A DNA stretch of 64,000 bases from Gaiella sp038230035. GTDB lineage: Bacteria; Actinomycetota; Thermoleophilia; Gaiellales; Gaiellaceae. The notes under the pieces were generated by a model that searched no databases, had not been told where the DNA came from, and saw only the letters and a program-made list of their open reading frames with translations. Of the stretch, positions 34,657 to 41,836 are shown one piece after another; within the stretch, counting starts at the first letter, position 1; the number at the start of each line of letters is the position of its first letter. The DNA lies in contig JBBRNX010000002.1 of assembly GCA_038230035.1 (NCBI GenBank), forward strand, positions 1 through 64,000, written 5' to 3'. Both the position numbers and the translations under genes were made by a program.

Positions 34657-34721
34657 ACGCCCTTGGGGCCGATGCCGAGGATCTCCTCGCGCTCGGCTTG
34701 GTCATGGAGGGTTGTCCGAGC
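34653..34721 (-). pseudogene. VapB-like antitoxin remnant
   Basis: Directly upstream of the VapC fragment and overlapping it in GTGA is a 22-codon open stretch, RTTLHDQAEREEILGIGPKG, preceded by an in-frame stop and lacking a start codon. The acidic helix AEREEILGIG resembles the toxin-binding tail of antitoxins. Assignment rests mainly on its position next to VapC. Confidence 0.35.
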
Positions 34722-34767
34722 TCATCGGGTGGGATATGCGGCCAGGTAGACCAAAAGGTGTGAAGGG

Positions 34768-35262
34768 TCAAGAGGCGGCTGCACGTTCGCGCGCTGCTGC
34801 GATCAGCTCCTCTGCTTCCGCACGGTTGCCGAAACCGCGGGTCTCGGTCGACTTCCCGGTCTCGAGATCCTTGTAGACCTGAAAGAAGTGCTCGATCTCG
34901 TTGCGCAGCTCAGGCGGGATGTCGTGCACGTCGGCGACGCGCAGCCAGGCCGGATCCTTGAGCGGCACGCACAGCACCTTCTCGTCGGGGCCCTTCTCGT
35001 CGCTCATATGGAAGACGCCGACGACACGCACGGCGATACGGCAGCCGGGGAACGTCGGCTCGCTGACGAGGACGAGCGCGTCGAGCGGGTCGCCGTCCTC
35101 CCCGAGCGTCCCCTCGATGAAGCCGTAGTCGGCGGGGTAGCTCATCGAGACGAACAGGCGGCGGTCGAGCATCACGGTGCCGCTCGCCTGGTCGTACTCG
35201 TACTTGTTCCGCGAGCCGGAAGGCACTTCGACGAACACCACGACGTCGGTCACCGGCTCCAC
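34768..35262 (-). CDS. ppa: Inorganic pyrophosphatase (family I, soluble)
   Basis: It hydrolyses pyrophosphate, pulling biosynthetic reactions forward. Family I motifs are present: EVPSGSRNKYEYD, YPADYGFIEGTL, and DGDPLDALVL containing the D-x-D-P-x-D metal site; KDPAWLRVADVHDIP follows. GTG 35262, one base after the nucleoside hydrolase stop, gives 164 residues, a normal length; GTG 35253 is an alternative. It is third in the unit ribokinase-nucleoside hydrolase-ppa. Confidence 0.95.
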   Translation of the reverse strand: MEPVTDVVVFVEVPSGSRNKYEYDQASGTVMLDRRLFVSMSYPADYGFIEGTLGEDGDPLDALVLVSEPTFPGCRIAVRVVGVFHMSDEKGPDEKVLCVPLKDPAWLRVADVHDIPPELRNEIEHFFQVYKDLETGKSTETRGFGNRAEAEELIAAARERAAAS

Positions 35263-35263
35263 G

Positions 35264-36196
35264 CTACCCAAGGCTCGCGATTCGCTCGACGAGCAGCTCG
35301 AAGAAACCGTCCGCGTCGATGTCGACGCCGACATTCGCGTTCGGGGGGCGGTCGGTGCGGTTCCAGACGTCGACGACCGTGCGACCGCGGCAGAGCTCCG
35401 ATTCGAGCTCGACTTCGACGTTGCGTCGCTTCGTCTCGACGAGACCGGGCCGGATGACGTGCGCGACGGCGACGGCGTCGTGGATCGGAGCGCCGTCCCA
35501 GCCATACGTCTCTCGGTGATAGCGACTGAAGAACTCGACGAGCTCTGCGACGAAGGTTCCAACGCGCCCAGTTGCGCGTAGTCGATCCGCGATCGGCGGC
35601 GTCAGAAGTGCCTTGTGCGTGACATCGAGGCCGATCATCGTCACGTCGAGATCGGAGTGGAACACGCGGTCGGCAGCCTCCGGGTCGGCCCAGATGTTGA
35701 ACTCGGCCGCCGGAGTGATGTTGCCCTCGGCGATCGCACCGCCCATCAGCACGATCCGCTCGATGTTCTCACCGCCACCCTCGCGATCGAGGAGCAGGGC
35801 GATGTTGGTGAGCGGGCCGGTCGGGATTAGGGTGACAGGCTCGGGGCTGGCGGCGATCGTCTCCCGCAGCAGGTCGACGGCGTTCTGAGCAACAGGCTCG
35901 TGTTGCGGCGGCGGCAGAAACGGGCCGTCGACCCCGCTCTCGCCGTGGACGTGGTCGGCAACTTTCGGCTCTCTTGTGAGCGGTCGCTCGGCTCCTGCCG
36001 CGACGGGAACGTCGGCGCGGCCCGCGAGGTCGAGCACCCGCAGCGCGTTCGCCGTTGTCTTCTCGAGTGTCTGGTTCCCGTGGACCGTCGTGACAGCGAG
36101 TAGCTCGACCTCGGGGCTTGCGAGGGCGAGCAGGAGCGCGATCGCGTCGTCGTGGCCGGGGTCGCAGTCGAGGATGATCGGGATCGGCCGGCTCAT
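35264..36196 (-). CDS. Inosine-uridine-preferring nucleoside hydrolase
   Basis: It splits ribonucleosides into base and ribose. The calcium-binding signature ILDCDPGHDDAIALLLAL at the N-terminus is diagnostic. LIPTGPLTNIALLL, VLMGGA, NIWADPEAADRVF and a C-terminal HDAVAVAHV complete the active site. It has 310 residues. Its start overlaps the ribokinase stop (ATGA), and the released ribose is the ribokinase substrate. The BMP-type nucleoside importer lies 4-5 kb away on the same strand. Confidence 0.93.
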   Translation of the reverse strand: MSRPIPIILDCDPGHDDAIALLLALASPEVELLAVTTVHGNQTLEKTTANALRVLDLAGRADVPVAAGAERPLTREPKVADHVHGESGVDGPFLPPPQHEPVAQNAVDLLRETIAASPEPVTLIPTGPLTNIALLLDREGGGENIERIVLMGGAIAEGNITPAAEFNIWADPEAADRVFHSDLDVTMIGLDVTHKALLTPPIADRLRATGRVGTFVAELVEFFSRYHRETYGWDGAPIHDAVAVAHVIRPGLVETKRRNVEVELESELCRGRTVVDVWNRTDRPPNANVGVDIDADGFFELLVERIASLG

Positions 36197-37002
36197 GTGC
36201 GCAGTATCGCGTCGAGCTCAGCCGCCGTCGGCAGCGACGGCTGCGCCCCGGCCCGCGACGCAGCAAGGGCACCCGCTGCGCATGCACGGGTCAAGGCTTC
36301 GTCGTGGTCGCGTTCCTCGAGCAGCGAGACGAGGAGGCACGCCGTGAAGGCATCGCCCGCCGCCGTGCCGTCGACAACATCGACGTGCGGTGGCGCGGCG
36401 CGTGCAATCTCCTCCCCGTCCTCGAGCAGGATCGCGCCTTCGGCGCCGAGCGTCACGGCAACGAGCCCGTCGCGGCGGATCAGCGACTCCAGCTCGTAGC
36501 GGTTGACGACGGTCAGGTCGGGATCGACGGCCACAGCCCGTGCCGGCGCCGCGTTGAGGCAGAAGATGCCCGTGCACTGCTCCCACGCCGAAACGACAGC
36601 CGCGTCGGGGATCTCGAGCTGGGCGAGCACCGCATCGGCAGGGCCGAGGGCGAAGTGTCCCAGCTCGGCGTTCGCCCCTGGCGCGACCGTGATCGTGTTA
36701 TCGCCCATCGCATCAACGACGATCAAAGCCACGCCGGTGCGGACGTCGAAACGTTGGAGCTCGAGCGCGACGCCTGCCTCTTCGAGCGCACTGAGCGCCT
36801 CGTCGGCCACCGGGTCTTTACCGACCGCGGCGACGAGCGTCACCTGTGCGCCGAGCCTGGCGCACGCGACTGCCTGGTTCGCCCCCTTGCCGCCGGGAAC
36901 GCGAGTCAGAGTAGCGCCGGTCACGGTCTCCCCCGGTCGCGGCAGCCGATCGCACCGCGCGACGAGATCGAGGTTCACCGAGCCGACGACCGTGATGCGC
37001 AC
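36193..37002 (-). CDS. rbsK: Ribokinase (PfkB family)
   Basis: It phosphorylates ribose at O5. PfkB signature 1 is seen in VPGGKGANQAVACARLGA, and signature 2 in VDGTAAGDAFTACLL with the catalytic Asp. The N-terminus VVGSVNLDLVARCDRLPRPG is typical of RbsK. At 269 residues it is some 30-40 shorter than most ribokinases; the shortening lies in the central lid region. It is coupled to nucleoside hydrolase, so it probably salvages nucleoside-derived ribose. Confidence 0.88.
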   Translation of the reverse strand: MRITVVGSVNLDLVARCDRLPRPGETVTGATLTRVPGGKGANQAVACARLGAQVTLVAAVGKDPVADEALSALEEAGVALELQRFDVRTGVALIVVDAMGDNTITVAPGANAELGHFALGPADAVLAQLEIPDAAVVSAWEQCTGIFCLNAAPARAVAVDPDLTVVNRYELESLIRRDGLVAVTLGAEGAILLEDGEEIARAAPPHVDVVDGTAAGDAFTACLLVSLLEERDHDEALTRACAAGALAASRAGAQPSLPTAAELDAILRT

Positions 37003-37033
37003 CGCGGCAGCCTAACGCGGTATCGGCGACCGT

Positions 37034-37570
37034 CTACGCGGCGAGGGCGCGGAGATCGTCGACCGTGCCGAGCAATGTGTCGCGCAGGTCGAAGAGCCCC
37101 GCCCACAGCGACGACCGGTCGGGCGAGGTGTCGAGACGGGCCGCATCTGCCAGCCCCTCGAGCGCACGCACGAGGACGGCAAGCTCGAGATAGACAGACG
37201 CGACGCGGTTCGGGCAGGCGCGTACGCCTGCGCGGTCGAGGACGGGTTTCCACTCCACGAGCTCTGCGGCGCCCGGGCCGAGGTACCAGGAACGCCCTTC
37301 GGCCCGTTCGGGCTCGAGCTCGATGAGGTACTGACCTAGTGGCCCTTCGAGGCCGGCAACGGCGGTCTCGACCCGGTCGGCGGCATGCCGAAGAGCAGCC
37401 TGCCGCGTGCCGGGCGTCGTCGGGATCGCCTCACCGCGGTTCCACTGCTCGAGCAGACGGCAGAACGCGAGTGCCGCCGCCTCGCACGCCCGCAGCTGCG
37501 ACGTGAGCCGACGCGCGGTCAACTCCGTCGCCGCATGCTCGTGCAGAACCTGTTGCCAGTCGCTTGCCAT
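37034..37570 (-). CDS. Conserved-looking protein of unknown function downstream of RNase J
   Basis: The 178 residues are mostly helical and rich in Ala, Leu and Arg, with no signal peptide, membrane segment or recognised motif. A conserved-looking centre reads GPLGQYLIELEPERAEGRSW then YLGPGAAELVEWKP. Its ATG shares a base with the rnj stop (TGATG), so it is translated with RNase J. A role tied to RNA processing is only guilt by association. Confidence 0.6.
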   Translation of the reverse strand: MASDWQQVLHEHAATELTARRLTSQLRACEAAALAFCRLLEQWNRGEAIPTTPGTRQAALRHAADRVETAVAGLEGPLGQYLIELEPERAEGRSWYLGPGAAELVEWKPVLDRAGVRACPNRVASVYLELAVLVRALEGLADAARLDTSPDRSSLWAGLFDLRDTLLGTVDDLRALAA

Positions 37571-39219
37571 CAGACCTCGATCACGATGGGGAGGATCATC
37601 GGCCGGCGGCGCGTCCGAGCGTAGACCACCTGGGCGACTTCGTCATGGAGATGCTCCTGCAGGAGCTTGATCTCGCTGATTCCGTCGGCTGCAAGCTCGC
37701 TCACGACCCGCTGCGCCTCCTCGCGCAACTCGGCGATCAACTCGTCGTCCTCCCCCATCCCGCGAGCGATCAGCTCGGGCGGTGCGATCTCGCCTCCGTC
37801 CGACAACGCGACGGTGGTGACGACGATCAGCACGCCGTCTTCCGACAGCCGCCGCCGGTCACGCAACGCGACGTCCTGTACGTCACCGACGCCGAGGCCG
37901 TCGACGAAGGTCACACCTGCCTCGATGCGATCGACGATCCGTGTACCGGCCTGAGACACCTCGACGACCGAGCCGTTTTCCGCGATCACGATTCCCGCCG
38001 CCGGCACACCCGCATCACGCGCGAGCTGAGCGTGCGCTGCCAGCATCCTGTACTCGCCGTGGATCGGCATCACCGCCTTCGGTCGCAGGAGCGCAAGCAT
38101 CGTCCGCATTTCCTCGGAGCAGGCATGGCCCGAGACGTGGACCGCGGCGATCTCCTGGTGCAACACCTCCGCGCCGGCCTTTGCAAGCCGGTTGATCGCG
38201 TCGTGGACACGCAACTCGTTTCCCGGCACGGGCTTCGCCGAGATGATGACGGTGTCGCCGCGCTCGACCTGGACATTCTGATGGTCGTTGAACGCGATCC
38301 TTGTGAGGGCCGACATCGGCTCACCCTGGCTGCCCGTACAAAGGACGAGCACCTTGTCGGGCGGCAGCTCCATCGCGACCTTGGGATTCACAAGGGCCTC
38401 CGACGGAATGTCCAGGTAGCCGAGGCTGCGCGCAATGTTGAGGTTCTTGCGCATCGAACGGCCGACCACCGCCACCTTCCGGCCGCACTCGACCGCGACA
38501 TCGGCGGCCTGCTGCATCCGGTGGATGTTCGATGCGAACGACGCGACGAGGATGCGCCCCTTCCGGACGGGCATCAAGGTGCGGAACGCCTCCCCGACGA
38601 GACGCTCCGAGCCCGTCATCCCGGGGCGCTCGGCGTTCGTCGAGTCTCCGAGGAGAAGGTCGACGCCGCGGTTGCCGACCTCGGCCAGCCGACCGACGTC
38701 GGTCCTCAGCCCGTCGACCGGAGTGTGGTCGAGCTTCCAGTCGCCGGTGTGGACCACTCGCACCGCCGGCGTCTCGATCACGATCGCGACGCAGTCCGGA
38801 ATCGAATGGGCGACTCGCACGAACTCGAGCCGGAACTGCCCGAGCTCGATCGGCGCAGCTTCGGGATCGGCCTCGCGAAGCTCCGCTGCGTTCGCAACGC
38901 CATGCTCCTCGAGCTTCGAACGCACAAGCCCGAGCGTGAGCCGCGTCGCGATGACCTCGTCGACGTCCATCTCCCGCAGCACGTACGGCAGCGCACCGAC
39001 GTGATCCTCGTGACCATGGGTGAGCACGATCGCCCGAATGCGCTTGCCCTCGAGGTACGAGAAGTCCGGCAGGACGAGATCGACGCCGAGATGCTCGTCT
39101 CGCGGGAATGCCAGGCCCGCATCGATGACGATGATGTCGTCGCCGAGCTCGTACACGGTCATGTTCTTCCCGACCTCGCCGAGCCCGCCGAGCGGGATGA
39201 TGCGCAGGGTTTCGCTCAC
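37570..39219 (-). CDS. rnj: Ribonuclease J
   Basis: This metallo-beta-lactamase/beta-CASP ribonuclease has 5'-exonuclease and endonuclease activity in mRNA decay and rRNA maturation. The zinc motif THGHEDHVG covers 67-75; GDWKLDHTP and GDSTNAERPG are beta-CASP landmarks; SGHACSEEM and PIHGEYRML hold further active-site His residues. At 549 residues the protein is full length. It follows dapA by 56 bp on the same strand, the common dapA-rnj pairing of Gram-positives. Confidence 0.95.
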   Translation of the reverse strand: MSETLRIIPLGGLGEVGKNMTVYELGDDIIVIDAGLAFPRDEHLGVDLVLPDFSYLEGKRIRAIVLTHGHEDHVGALPYVLREMDVDEVIATRLTLGLVRSKLEEHGVANAAELREADPEAAPIELGQFRLEFVRVAHSIPDCVAIVIETPAVRVVHTGDWKLDHTPVDGLRTDVGRLAEVGNRGVDLLLGDSTNAERPGMTGSERLVGEAFRTLMPVRKGRILVASFASNIHRMQQAADVAVECGRKVAVVGRSMRKNLNIARSLGYLDIPSEALVNPKVAMELPPDKVLVLCTGSQGEPMSALTRIAFNDHQNVQVERGDTVIISAKPVPGNELRVHDAINRLAKAGAEVLHQEIAAVHVSGHACSEEMRTMLALLRPKAVMPIHGEYRMLAAHAQLARDAGVPAAGIVIAENGSVVEVSQAGTRIVDRIEAGVTFVDGLGVGDVQDVALRDRRRLSEDGVLIVVTTVALSDGGEIAPPELIARGMGEDDELIAELREEAQRVVSELAADGISEIKLLQEHLHDEVAQVVYARTRRRPMILPIVIEV

Positions 39220-39275
39220 GGCTCCGGAGTGTACGGGCCTAACCCCGGGTCAGTCGCCGCCGGCGGCGAACCGGT

Positions 39276-40157
39276 TCAGACCGCAGCCGTTTGAAGCAGG
39301 CTCAGACGCTCCAGGCAGTCGCGCACCCGTCCGCGTTCCTCGTCGGTCGCCTCGACCAACGGCAGGCGGTGCCCGCCGACGTCGTGGCCGAGCAGCTCGA
39401 GCGCGCACTTGATCGCGATCGGGTTCGTTGCCACACGAAGGAGGTCGAACGACGGGCGAAGCTCTTCCTCGATCGCGCGGGCGCCTTCGATGTCACCGGC
39501 ACGGTAGAGCCGAAGCTGTCGTGCCACGAGCGGGCCGACGACATGGGTATTGACAAGGATGCCTCCCACGCCGCCGATTTCGAGGAACGGGAACATCAGA
39601 TCTGCGTCCCCGGCGTAGAGATCGAGTCCACTCGCAACAACGTGGCGAGCCGCGGCGAGACCGGGCTTCGCCTGCTTCACGGCGCGGACGGTCGGGATCT
39701 CGGCTAGCCGGACGATCGTGTCCGGCTCGATGTCGATCACGACGCGACTCGGAATGTCGTACGCGATGATCGGCCCATCGCTCGAGGCTGCGATCGCCTC
39801 GAAATGGGCGACGATTCCGCGTTGCGGCGGCTTCGAGTAGTACGGCGTGACGACGAGAAAGCCGTCAACGCCGAGTTCGTGAGCCTGCTCGGTGAGGTGC
39901 ACCGAGTGCGCCGTCGAGTACGTCCCGGTGCCGGCAATCACGGATGCGCGATCACCCACTTCGTCGACGGCGGCCTCGTAGAGATCCATACGCTCGTTGT
40001 CGCTCAACGTCGGCGACTCACCGGTCGTCCCGGTCACCACCAAGCCGTCGGAGCCATGGTCAACGAGGTGCCGTGCCAGGCTGCGGAACGCCGGCAGGTC
40101 GACCGCACCATCAGACTTGAACGGCGTGACGATCGCGGTAAGTATCTCGCCCAGCAC
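39276..40157 (-). CDS. dapA: 4-hydroxy-tetrahydrodipicolinate synthase
   Basis: It condenses pyruvate with aspartate semialdehyde, the committed step to diaminopimelate and lysine. Key features: GTTGESPTLSDNER (pyruvate-binding TTGE), YYSKPPQRG, YDIPSRV with the catalytic Tyr, and AVKQAKPG with the Schiff-base Lys. The 293-residue length is normal. It is divergent from mscL, with only 32 bp between start codons, and is followed by rnj. Confidence 0.95.
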   Translation of the reverse strand: MLGEILTAIVTPFKSDGAVDLPAFRSLARHLVDHGSDGLVVTGTTGESPTLSDNERMDLYEAAVDEVGDRASVIAGTGTYSTAHSVHLTEQAHELGVDGFLVVTPYYSKPPQRGIVAHFEAIAASSDGPIIAYDIPSRVVIDIEPDTIVRLAEIPTVRAVKQAKPGLAAARHVVASGLDLYAGDADLMFPFLEIGGVGGILVNTHVVGPLVARQLRLYRAGDIEGARAIEEELRPSFDLLRVATNPIAIKCALELLGHDVGGHRLPLVEATDEERGRVRDCLERLSLLQTAAV

Positions 40158-40189
40158 CTCATCGATTCTACGCCACTTAGGGAGGAGAC

Positions 40190-40579
40190 ATGTCGTCGGT
40201 TGTCAAGGAGTTCAAGGACTTTCTCATGAAGGGAAACCTGATCGAACTCGCGGTTGCGTTCGTCATGGGAATTGCGTTTGCAGCGCTGCTGAACTCGTTC
40301 GTCACCGACATCGTCACGCCGATCATCGGGGCGATCATCGGGAAAGTGGATTTCAGCAACCTGACCTTCACGATCCACAATTCGCAGTTCCGCTACGGAT
40401 CGTTCATCACCGCGCTGATTCAGTTCGTCACGATCTCCGCCGCCGTCTTCTTCTTCATCGTCAAGCCGATCCAGATGCTTCTCGCGCGCCGAGCAGGACG
40501 CGAGGCCGAGGAAGAGGGTCCGAGCGACGAGGAACGCCGCCATCAGGAGCTCCTTGCCGCACTCCGCGCCCGCGGCTGA
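40190..40579 (+). CDS. mscL: Large-conductance mechanosensitive channel MscL
   Basis: This pentameric pore opens under membrane tension during osmotic downshock. The amphipathic N-terminal helix KEFKDFLMKGNLIELAVAF is strongly conserved and continues as TM1. TM2 is TALIQFVTISAAVFFFIVK, followed by a charged cytoplasmic helix. It has 129 residues. An excellent GGAGGAG site lies just upstream of the ATG. Confidence 0.95.
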   Translation: MSSVVKEFKDFLMKGNLIELAVAFVMGIAFAALLNSFVTDIVTPIIGAIIGKVDFSNLTFTIHNSQFRYGSFITALIQFVTISAAVFFFIVKPIQMLLARRAGREAEEEGPSDEERRHQELLAALRARG

Positions 40580-40677
40580 GCGAGCCGACGAGATGGGTCT
40601 CGGCGCGATAGCCGCCCCGGGGCCTCTCTCAACCCACCCCTCTCAACCCACCTTGGCCTCGCGCCGATAGGGGCATC

Positions 40678-41172
40678 ATGGAAGCGGCGTCAAGCAGTGT
40701 GTCGTACAGGCGGATCGGCACGATCCTCGTCGAGATGGAAGTCATCACTCAGAGTCAACTCGATGGTGCGCTCAGCGAACAACAGCACACTGGCCGCCTG
40801 CTGGGTGAAGTCCTCGTCTCGGCCTACGGTGTCTCGCGTGTTGACTTAGCGGACGCGCTCGCCGCCCAATGGGAAGAGGCGCAGAGCCTGGCCGAGATCG
40901 ACGACGCGCAGGGCGCGTATCACGACGATGGCGCGGTCGATCCTCTCGCAGAGGGCGATCTCAGCGTCCTGCTCGAAGAGGCGCAGGCCGCCCGTGCCGA
41001 GCTCACAGCTCGCACCGACGAGCTCAGTAGGCGAGTCGCATCACTCGAAGCGCTCGTCGTGGGCGTCAGCGACGCGCTCGACGAGCTTCGGGGAGCACCA
41101 CCGCGCGGGACATCCCAGACGGCCGGCCCTCGTCCGCCACGCCGCGGCCGCCCTCGCACGACGCGGACCTAG
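40678..41172 (+). CDS. Small stand-alone MshEN-like (type II secretion ATPase N-terminal domain) protein
   Basis: Residues 10-65 resemble the N-terminal domain of PilB/GspE/MshE ATPases: RIGTILVEMEVITQSQLDGA, then TGRLLGEVLVSAYGVSR, then VDLADALAAQW. That fold can bind cyclic di-GMP. No ATPase follows; instead there is a Glu/Ala coiled segment (97-140) and a basic Pro/Arg tail. It could be a small c-di-GMP sensor or adaptor. A 12-bp direct repeat (40627-40638 and 40641-40652) lies just upstream. The 3' end overlaps dapB tail-to-tail. Confidence 0.6.
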   Translation: MEAASSSVSYRRIGTILVEMEVITQSQLDGALSEQQHTGRLLGEVLVSAYGVSRVDLADALAAQWEEAQSLAEIDDAQGAYHDDGAVDPLAEGDLSVLLEEAQAARAELTARTDELSRRVASLEALVVGVSDALDELRGAPPRGTSQTAGPRPPRRGRPRTTRT

Positions 41173-41789
41173 CCGAGCGCCTCCAACCCGACCGTCAACC
41201 CCGGCGGCAGGTCGCGAACGGTCTCGACTGCGCGCAGGACGCCAGGTACAAAGGCCTCGCGCGAGGTCGTATCGTGCCGGATGGTCAGGATCTCGCCCGG
41301 GCCGCCGAAGATCACTTCCTGGTGCGCCAGGAGACCCGGAAGCCTGACCGAGTGGATGGTCGGATCCGTGCCGATTCTCCGCGCGGTCTCCTTGGCCGTA
41401 CCCGACGGCGCGTCACGCTTGGTGTCGGCATGAAGCTCGACGATCTCGGCGTCCGGGAAGGTGCGAGCGGCCTCTTCGGCGAACCGCATCATGAGGGCTG
41501 CGCCGGGCGCGAAGTTCGGCGCATAGAAGCACGGGACACCCGCTGTCCGCGCGAGCACATCGACCACGCCGCTGTCGAACCCGCTCGTGCCGATGACAAC
41601 CGGGACCCCGGCCTCGACGCAGGCTCGCACCGTCGGCACGACTGCGTCAGGTTCGGTGAAGTCGACCGCGACGTCGCATTTGTTCGGTCCGCTGTCCCGC
41701 CCGTCAATGACCACGTGTCCCGCGGCAACGAGCGCCGGACCGAGGACAATGCCGACCTTCCCCTGCGCGCCGTAGAGGGCGATCTGCAT
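41169..41789 (-). CDS. dapB: 4-hydroxy-tetrahydrodipicolinate reductase, short form
   Basis: This NAD(P)H-dependent reductase is the second diaminopimelate pathway step. It has the dinucleotide loop YGAQGKVG, AVDFTEPDAV, GTSGFD, APNFAPGAALMM and the substrate motif KRDAPSGTA. At 206 residues it is 40-60 shorter than usual, missing part of the Rossmann domain. In the catalytic motif normally written HHxxK it has His120-Ala121-Asp-Thr-Lys124: the proton-donor His and Lys are kept, the second His is Ala. Function as DapB is likely, since it is the only candidate here. Confidence 0.85.
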   Translation of the reverse strand: MQIALYGAQGKVGIVLGPALVAAGHVVIDGRDSGPNKCDVAVDFTEPDAVVPTVRACVEAGVPVVIGTSGFDSGVVDVLARTAGVPCFYAPNFAPGAALMMRFAEEAARTFPDAEIVELHADTKRDAPSGTAKETARRIGTDPTIHSVRLPGLLAHQEVIFGGPGEILTIRHDTTSREAFVPGVLRAVETVRDLPPGLTVGLEALG

Positions 41790-41810
41790 CTAGCGCCAGC
41801 CGCCGGTCAT

Positions 41811-41836
41811 CCAGCGCCAGTCTCCAGCGCCAGTCA
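41811..41836. repeat. Tandem 13-bp repeat at the end of the M16 protease gene
   Basis: Two near-identical 13-bp units (CCAGCGCCAGTCT and CCAGCGCCAGTCA) adjoin. A partial third copy starts at 41791. They span the stop codon of the M16 gene and most of the 44-bp gap before dapB. Probably replication slippage; no function is evident. Confidence 0.5.

Larger units (their letters stand above)
34227..34767. other. Gene-poor 541-bp stretch with decayed toxin-antitoxin genes
   Basis: Between the LigB-like gene and ppa no intact gene is found on either strand. The right half (34522-34721) holds recognisable VapC and VapB pieces, described separately. The left half (34227-34521) shows open frames without recognisable family features and a small hairpin around 34291-34306. 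It looks like a formerly inserted module that has decayed. Confidence 0.55.

Noticed and set aside
40627..40652. 12-bp direct repeat (two copies, 2-bp spacer) before the MshEN-like gene, as a CRISPR or regulatory array
   Set aside because: Only two short copies, with no further units; likely slippage.
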